NCBI GenBank assembly: GCA_003527965.1
Contig: DPVY01000256.1
Location: 1 to 9,617, forward strand
DNA length: 9,617 nt
DNA from: Fidelibacterota bacterium
Lineage (GTDB): Bacteria; Fidelibacterota; UBA2242
Direction of reading: 5' to 3'
Numbering within the stretch: position 1 is the first letter of the stretch; each line of letters starts with the position of its first letter. Shown in pieces: positions 6,479-9,617 of the stretch. The position numbers and the translations under genes are program-made. The notes beneath the pieces were generated by a model that was not told the DNA's origin, searched no databases, and worked only from the letters and a program-made list of their open reading frames with translations.

Positions 6479-7231
6479 ATGAAAATTTTTAATAAACTCA
6501 AGGAAATAGTGCGAAAAAAAGGTGGCGGATATCTTGTTCTGATCGATCCGGACACCCGCAATAATCAGGAACTAAAGGAATTTGTCCGGGAAATTTGCGA
6601 CCGGGGCGTTGATGCTATCCTGATTGGAGGCAGCCTGATTATCGATGGCGATTTTCAGGAATCCATTCGGGTTGTAAAGGAGAACAGTAGTGTCCCGATC
6701 ATTATTTTTCCAGGTTCCGTTCAGCAATTGTCTTTTAAAGCCGATGCCATTCTGTATATTTCGCTAATCAGCGGACGCAATCCCAATTACTTATTCGGGG
6801 ATCATGTCATCGCGGCGCCTTATATTAAGAAAATGGGGGTTGAGCCGATCTCCACCGGGTATATGCTGTTCGAATCCGGCAGAACAACGACGGCTGAATT
6901 TATGAGTAATACCAGACCATTACCGGTCAATAAACCGGAGATCGCCATGGCTCATGCACTTGCGGCTCAGTATATGGGCATGAGTACGATTTATATGGAA
7001 GCCGGAAGCGGAGCCGATCGATCTATCCCGTCGGAAATTGTCAAAGCAGTCAGCCATTATGTAGATATTCCGGTAATTACCGGCGGTGGCATCAGAACCC
7101 CGGAAGATGCGCACTCGAAAATTGAAGCCGGAGCAAGTTTCGTAGTAACGGGCAATGTGCTGGATGATTCTGATAATCTCAGCCTGATTAATGAATTTGC
7201 CCGGGCTATTCATATTAAGGAAAACTCTTAG
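6479..7231 (+). CDS. Geranylgeranylglyceryl phosphate synthase (GGGPS, bacterial/archaeal group II-like)
   Basis: A 250-aa TIM-barrel prenyltransferase. GGGPS joins a C20 prenyl diphosphate to sn-glycerol-1-phosphate, making the first ether bond of archaeal-type lipids. Visible signatures are LVLIDPD (19-25, with Asp23 as likely magnesium ligand), ILIGGS (47-52), FPGS (77-80), SGRNPNYLFGDH (98-109), EPISTGYML (122-130), IYMEAGSGA (171-179) and the phosphate-binding GGGIR (202-206). The SGRNPNYLFGDH and EPISTGY motifs and the length fit the larger group shared by Archaea and some Bacteroidota-related bacteria. The shorter PcrB heptaprenylglyceryl phosphate synthase of Bacillus fits less well. 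The prenyl length accepted cannot be read from sequence. The gene begins 4 nt after gcvPA without a clear Shine-Dalgarno and overlaps the next gene by 1 nt. Confidence 0.9.
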   Translation: MKIFNKLKEIVRKKGGGYLVLIDPDTRNNQELKEFVREICDRGVDAILIGGSLIIDGDFQESIRVVKENSSVPIIIFPGSVQQLSFKADAILYISLISGRNPNYLFGDHVIAAPYIKKMGVEPISTGYMLFESGRTTTAEFMSNTRPLPVNKPEIAMAHALAAQYMGMSTIYMEAGSGADRSIPSEIVKAVSHYVDIPVITGGGIRTPEDAHSKIEAGASFVVTGNVLDDSDNLSLINEFARAIHIKENS

Positions 7232-7860
7232 TGCCTGAGCCAATTACAGGGAAGACAATTCAATCGGAAATCCAAAAACAGCTGACTGAAAGCGCCGAAA
7301 TAAAAACCCTGATGGCGGCTAATTACAGTAAACCTGTTCAGGAAGCTGTGGAATTGCTGTTATCCGCAGTTCACACCGGATCACGGATTTTATTATGTGG
7401 CAATGGCGGTAGCGCCGCTGACGCTCAGCATATCGCCGCCGAACTGGTCTCCCGATTGCGAGCGGAAAGGAAAGCCCTGCCCGCCCTGGCGTTAACGACC
7501 AATACTTCCACACTAAGCGCTATTGCCAATGACTACGATTTTTCAAAAGTGTTTGTGCGTCAGGTAGAAGCTTTCGGTAGCCCCGGTGATATTCTGATTG
7601 GTATCAGTACCAGCGGCAATTCGGAAAATGTCGTCAACGCGATTCAATATGCAAAAGAAAATGGTCTCAAAACTATTGGGTTGACCGGCGGCTCAGGCGG
7701 TAAATTATGCGGTTTGGTGGACGTGGCAGTCATCGTACCATCCGACAGTGTGCAACGTATCCAGGAAGCCCATATCACTATCGGTCATATCTGGTGTGAT
7801 ATTATCGAACAATCAATCCTTCCCCTAACCGATAGATCCCTCTGTGAATGCAAAGATTAG
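7231..7860 (+). CDS. gmhA: SIS-domain phosphoheptose isomerase (sedoheptulose-7-phosphate isomerase)
   Basis: A 209-aa single SIS-domain protein. GmhA converts sedoheptulose 7-phosphate to D-glycero-manno-heptose 7-phosphate, the first step towards ADP-heptose for the LPS inner core, and acts in the cytoplasm. Motifs: LLCGNGGSAADAQHIAAE (54-71) with Glu71 in the catalytic helix, GISTSGNSENV (124-134) for phosphate binding, and QEAHITIGHIWCDIIE (178-193) with His181 at the expected catalytic position. It begins with GTG at 7231, overlapping the stop of the GGGPS gene by 1 nt, with AAGG (7217-7220) upstream. DiaA, a replication regulator, is a close relative; the retained catalytic residues favour the isomerase. 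It hints at a heptose-bearing outer membrane. No other heptose genes are adjacent. Confidence 0.87.
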   Translation: MPEPITGKTIQSEIQKQLTESAEIKTLMAANYSKPVQEAVELLLSAVHTGSRILLCGNGGSAADAQHIAAELVSRLRAERKALPALALTTNTSTLSAIANDYDFSKVFVRQVEAFGSPGDILIGISTSGNSENVVNAIQYAKENGLKTIGLTGGSGGKLCGLVDVAVIVPSDSVQRIQEAHITIGHIWCDIIEQSILPLTDRSLCECKD

Positions 7861-8741
7861 TACAAGATTTTATCAATTATATCAAAATAGAGCGAAATCT
7901 TTCGGGCAATACCGTTGACGCCTATCGCAATGATCTGGAACGCTATTGTCAATTCTTAATCGACAACAAGATCAAGCGCCCCGATCAAGTTACCCTTCAG
8001 ATTATTCAGGAATTTATTAATACACTGGTTGATATCGGACTGTCGGCTGCCAGCCTTTCCCGGAACTTTTCCTCGATACGCTCTTTTCACAGGTTCATGT
8101 TGGGAGAGAATATTACAAAAACCGATCCAACGGAATTGCTGCAATCTCCCCGTCTTCCGGCGCGCCTGCCGAAGATTCTGGATTTGTCTGAAATTGAATC
8201 CATTATGGATCAGATTGATGTTTCAACGAATAAAGGCATTCGTGACCGGGCTATTATTGAGACCTTATATTCTACGGGAGTGCGTGTTTCTGAGCTGATT
8301 ACGCTCCGGATGTCCGATATATTTTTTCATAATGGCATTATCCGGGTCTTTGGGAAGGGGTCCAAAGAACGGATAGTCCCTTTTGGCGAGAGAGCCCGTA
8401 TATCCATAAAAAATTACATTACAGCGGTTCGCTCATTGCTGGCACGATCTCATAAAAGCCGGGACGTTCTTTTTCTGAACATGCGGGGAGCGCCACTGTC
8501 GAGAATGGGTGTCTGGAAAATTATCCGGCAATATGTCAAATTAGCGGGAATTAAAAAGCAGGTCAGTCCGCATGTCTTCCGGCACTCTTTTGCAACCCAT
8601 CTGTTAGAAGGCGGCGCCAATCTGCGGGCAGTGCAGGAAATGCTGGGGCATTCCGATATTTCGAGTACCCAGATTTATACTCATCTGGACCGGGAATACC
8701 TGATTGAACAACATCGAACTTTTCATCCGAGGTGGCAATGA
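7848..8741 (+). CDS. xerD: Tyrosine site-specific recombinase XerD/XerC
   Basis: A 297-aa protein with an N-terminal SAM-like core-binding domain (about 1-90) and a catalytic domain (about 108-290). The full catalytic set is visible: Arg146 (TGVRVSEL), Lys170 (GKGSKERIVPFG), His242 and Arg245 (PHVFRHSFATHLL), His268 (LGHSD) and nucleophile Tyr277 (TQIYTHLDR). Each residue is offset by two from E. coli XerD, and the end FHPRWQ resembles the XerD tail HHPR. Xer recombinases resolve chromosome dimers at dif during cell division. The gene overlaps gmhA by 13 nt, so it sits in the operon and is not a phage or integron integrase at a mobile boundary. XerC and XerD are hard to separate by eye, and single-Xer systems exist, so the symbol is tentative. 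No dif-like site was identified. Confidence 0.9.
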   Translation: MQRLVQDFINYIKIERNLSGNTVDAYRNDLERYCQFLIDNKIKRPDQVTLQIIQEFINTLVDIGLSAASLSRNFSSIRSFHRFMLGENITKTDPTELLQSPRLPARLPKILDLSEIESIMDQIDVSTNKGIRDRAIIETLYSTGVRVSELITLRMSDIFFHNGIIRVFGKGSKERIVPFGERARISIKNYITAVRSLLARSHKSRDVLFLNMRGAPLSRMGVWKIIRQYVKLAGIKKQVSPHVFRHSFATHLLEGGANLRAVQEMLGHSDISSTQIYTHLDREYLIEQHRTFHPRWQ

Positions 8742-9373
8742 ACTTACAGATTATTATACTACTGGCGCCCCCGATTCTTCTGGCGTTGACTTTTCACGAA
8801 TTCATGCATGGCTGGGTGGCTTATCAATTGGGCGATCCAACGGCAAAAATGGCCGGCAGGTTAACCATGAACCCTCTGGCTCATCTGGATCCTTTTGGCA
8901 CGATTATGATCTTTCTGGTCCGCTTTGGCTGGGCGAAACCGGTGCCGGTGAATCCGCGCTATTTCAGCCAACCAAAAAGAGATATGCTGCTCGTCTCAGT
9001 CGCAGGTCCTGCGGCGAATATGCTATTGGCATTTCTTAGTGGATTAATACTGCGGTCGTTTCATGCCGGAAACTTCAATTTTATGCCGGTAAATATTTTA
9101 CAGCCGGTTTATATAATGATAAAACTGAGTCTGCAGATCAATCTGGCGCTGGCAATTTTTAATCTTTTACCGGTACCGCCTCTCGATGGATCAAAGATTC
9201 TATATGGCTTACTACCTTATCGATATGAATATATTTATGAATATCTTGAACGATATGGTCCGTTTATTTTAATGGGCTTGATTATGTTTGGAATGATTAC
9301 CCGGATTTCTATTCTGGGCACTTTTATCTATCCCTTTGTAAATTTCTTTGGGAAGTTATTTGGAGGTGTGTGA
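8738..9373 (+). CDS. M50-family (site-2 protease-like) intramembrane metalloprotease
   Basis: A 211-aa integral membrane protein. HEFMH (20-24) is the zinc-binding HExxH in the first membrane segment, and NLLPVPPLDG (142-151) holds the second conserved motif (NxxPxxPLDG), with Asp150 the third zinc ligand. Several hydrophobic segments are present: about 4-19, 84-105, 119-142, 175-190 and 192-205. No PDZ or CBS domain is present, placing it with the small YwhC/Rip-like members rather than RseP. The substrate is unknown. The start is taken as ATG 8738, giving a 4-nt ATGA overlap with the xerD stop and GAGG (8729-8732) at proper spacing. An in-frame GTG at 8732 would overlap that ribosome site and is less likely. 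Confidence 0.9.
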   Translation: MNLQIIILLAPPILLALTFHEFMHGWVAYQLGDPTAKMAGRLTMNPLAHLDPFGTIMIFLVRFGWAKPVPVNPRYFSQPKRDMLLVSVAGPAANMLLAFLSGLILRSFHAGNFNFMPVNILQPVYIMIKLSLQINLALAIFNLLPVPPLDGSKILYGLLPYRYEYIYEYLERYGPFILMGLIMFGMITRISILGTFIYPFVNFFGKLFGGV

Positions 9374-9555
9374 TGGTTCGTCATCAAAAGAGAGAGTTTT
9401 CGATCAGGGATAAGCGTGATGAACGAGACAGTAAACGAATCCACTTTGACCGCTTACACAAAGATCCCAAAAAAATGACAAAACCGCTCTGGTGGTTGAT
9501 ATTAATCTTAATAGTTGTTATCGGTATTTTAATGTATCTGAACAACGTCAGGTAA
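9373..9555 (+). CDS. Small single-pass membrane protein of unknown function
   Basis: A 60-aa protein that I do not recognise. Residues 1-37 are highly charged (REFSIRDKRDERDSKR), with many Arg, Lys and Asp, followed by one hydrophobic helix at about 39-56 (WWLILILIVVIGILMYL) and a short polar tail NNVR. The distribution of positive charge predicts an N-in anchor with the charged segment in the cytoplasm. ATG 9373 overlaps the M50 stop in TGATG and has GGAGG at 9362-9366, 6 nt upstream; a GTG at 9370 is possible but less well spaced. The good ribosome site, the tight junction and a sensible topology support a real gene. It may partner the protease before it, but that is only inference from position. 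Confidence 0.68.
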   Translation: MVRHQKREFSIRDKRDERDSKRIHFDRLHKDPKKMTKPLWWLILILIVVIGILMYLNNVR

Positions 9556-9571
9556 ATCTAACCTGGATAAA

Positions 9572-9583
9572 CCCCCGAAGGGG
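9572..9583. terminator. Short GC hairpin downstream of the last gene (possible weak terminator)
   Basis: CCCC (9572-9575) pairs with GGGG (9580-9583) around a 4-nt loop. On the - strand the loop is TTCG and is followed by GTTTAT, a weak terminator for a gene coming from the right. On the + strand no T-tract follows, so termination of this operon is doubtful. An outer CCTG/CAGG pair (9562-9565, 9584-9587) could extend the stem with a bulge. The rest of 9556-9617 shows nothing definite. Confidence 0.25.
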
Positions 9584-9617
9584 CAGGCAGAGCCCAAAAG
9601 GAAAAGAGTTAAAAGTG

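Noticed and set aside
7848..8741. Tyrosine recombinase as a sign of an integrative element
   Set aside because: Overlap with gmhA and M50, XerD-like catalytic spacing and tail, and absence of attachment repeats or cargo indicate the housekeeping Xer protein.
8704..9039. 111-codon + strand open frame across the xerD-M50 junction
   Set aside because: It is a shifted frame over the well-supported M50 gene with its HExxH and NxxPxxPLDG motifs; its translation has no recognisable domain.
9596..9617. Possible start of a further gene at GTG 9615 with AAGAG (9604-9608) upstream
   Set aside because: Only the start codon would lie in the window, so no coding evidence can be given. The spacing is plausible but cannot be tested here.
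9556..9617. Riboswitch or structured RNA suggested by GC-rich pairing after the last gene
   Set aside because: Only a 4-bp stem with a weak outer pair is present and no known aptamer core was recognised.
1..9617. CRISPR array, tRNA or rRNA gene, or defence system
   Set aside because: No regularly spaced repeats, no tRNA-like cloverleaf or rRNA segment, and no defence-associated domains were seen on either strand.

Overview
The window looks like a chromosomal segment of a Gram-negative-type bacterium. It holds a long run of housekeeping genes, all on the + strand from about 2.2 kb to the end. At the left edge lie one accessory gene and the wreck of two insertion sequences, all on the - strand. 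The gene content combines elongation factor P, the AccB/AccC acetyl-CoA carboxylase subunits, a split glycine cleavage P-protein (GcvPA) and a heptose-type sugar isomerase (GmhA). It also has a bacterial copy of geranylgeranylglyceryl phosphate synthase, the archaeal-lipid enzyme. Bacterial copies of that enzyme are known from the FCB superphylum (Bacteroidota, Calditrichota, Marinimicrobia, Cloacimonadota and relatives), so I suggest an uncultured FCB-group lineage. This placement is inference; no rRNA gene or marker in the window fixes it.

Left part (1-447, - strand): positions 1-75 encode an internal piece of an IS256/Mutator-family transposase. It is cut at position 77 by the terminus of an IS21-family element, of which only the end repeats and the last ~46 codons of istB remain. 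Positions 289-447 hold nothing I can name.

Middle left (448-2124, - strand): a 558-aa PHP-fold metallohydrolase of the CehA/McbA type with complete metal-ligand motifs, transcribed away from the housekeeping run.

Right part (2125-9617, + strand): a consensus-like sigma70 promoter (TTGACA-17-TAAATT, 2227-2255) precedes efp. Then follow accB, accC, gcvH, gcvPA, GGGP synthase, gmhA, xerD, an M50 intramembrane protease and a 60-aa single-pass membrane protein. No gap between these genes exceeds 29 nt and four junctions overlap, so they could be one polycistronic unit. I see no internal terminator. Functionally the run mixes translation (EF-P), fatty-acid precursor synthesis (AccB/AccC), one-carbon and lipoyl metabolism (GcvH/GcvPA), ether-lipid head-group synthesis (GGGPS), LPS heptose supply (GmhA), chromosome dimer resolution (XerD) and membrane proteolysis (M50).

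I do not see a clear new defence or mobile system. The most interesting points are the archaeal-type lipid gene in this operon, an EF-P with arginine at the tip of its active loop but no modification gene nearby, gcvPA without gcvPB or gcvT, the nested IS wreck whose end carries a perfect outward -35 hexamer, and the uncharacterised 60-aa membrane protein.
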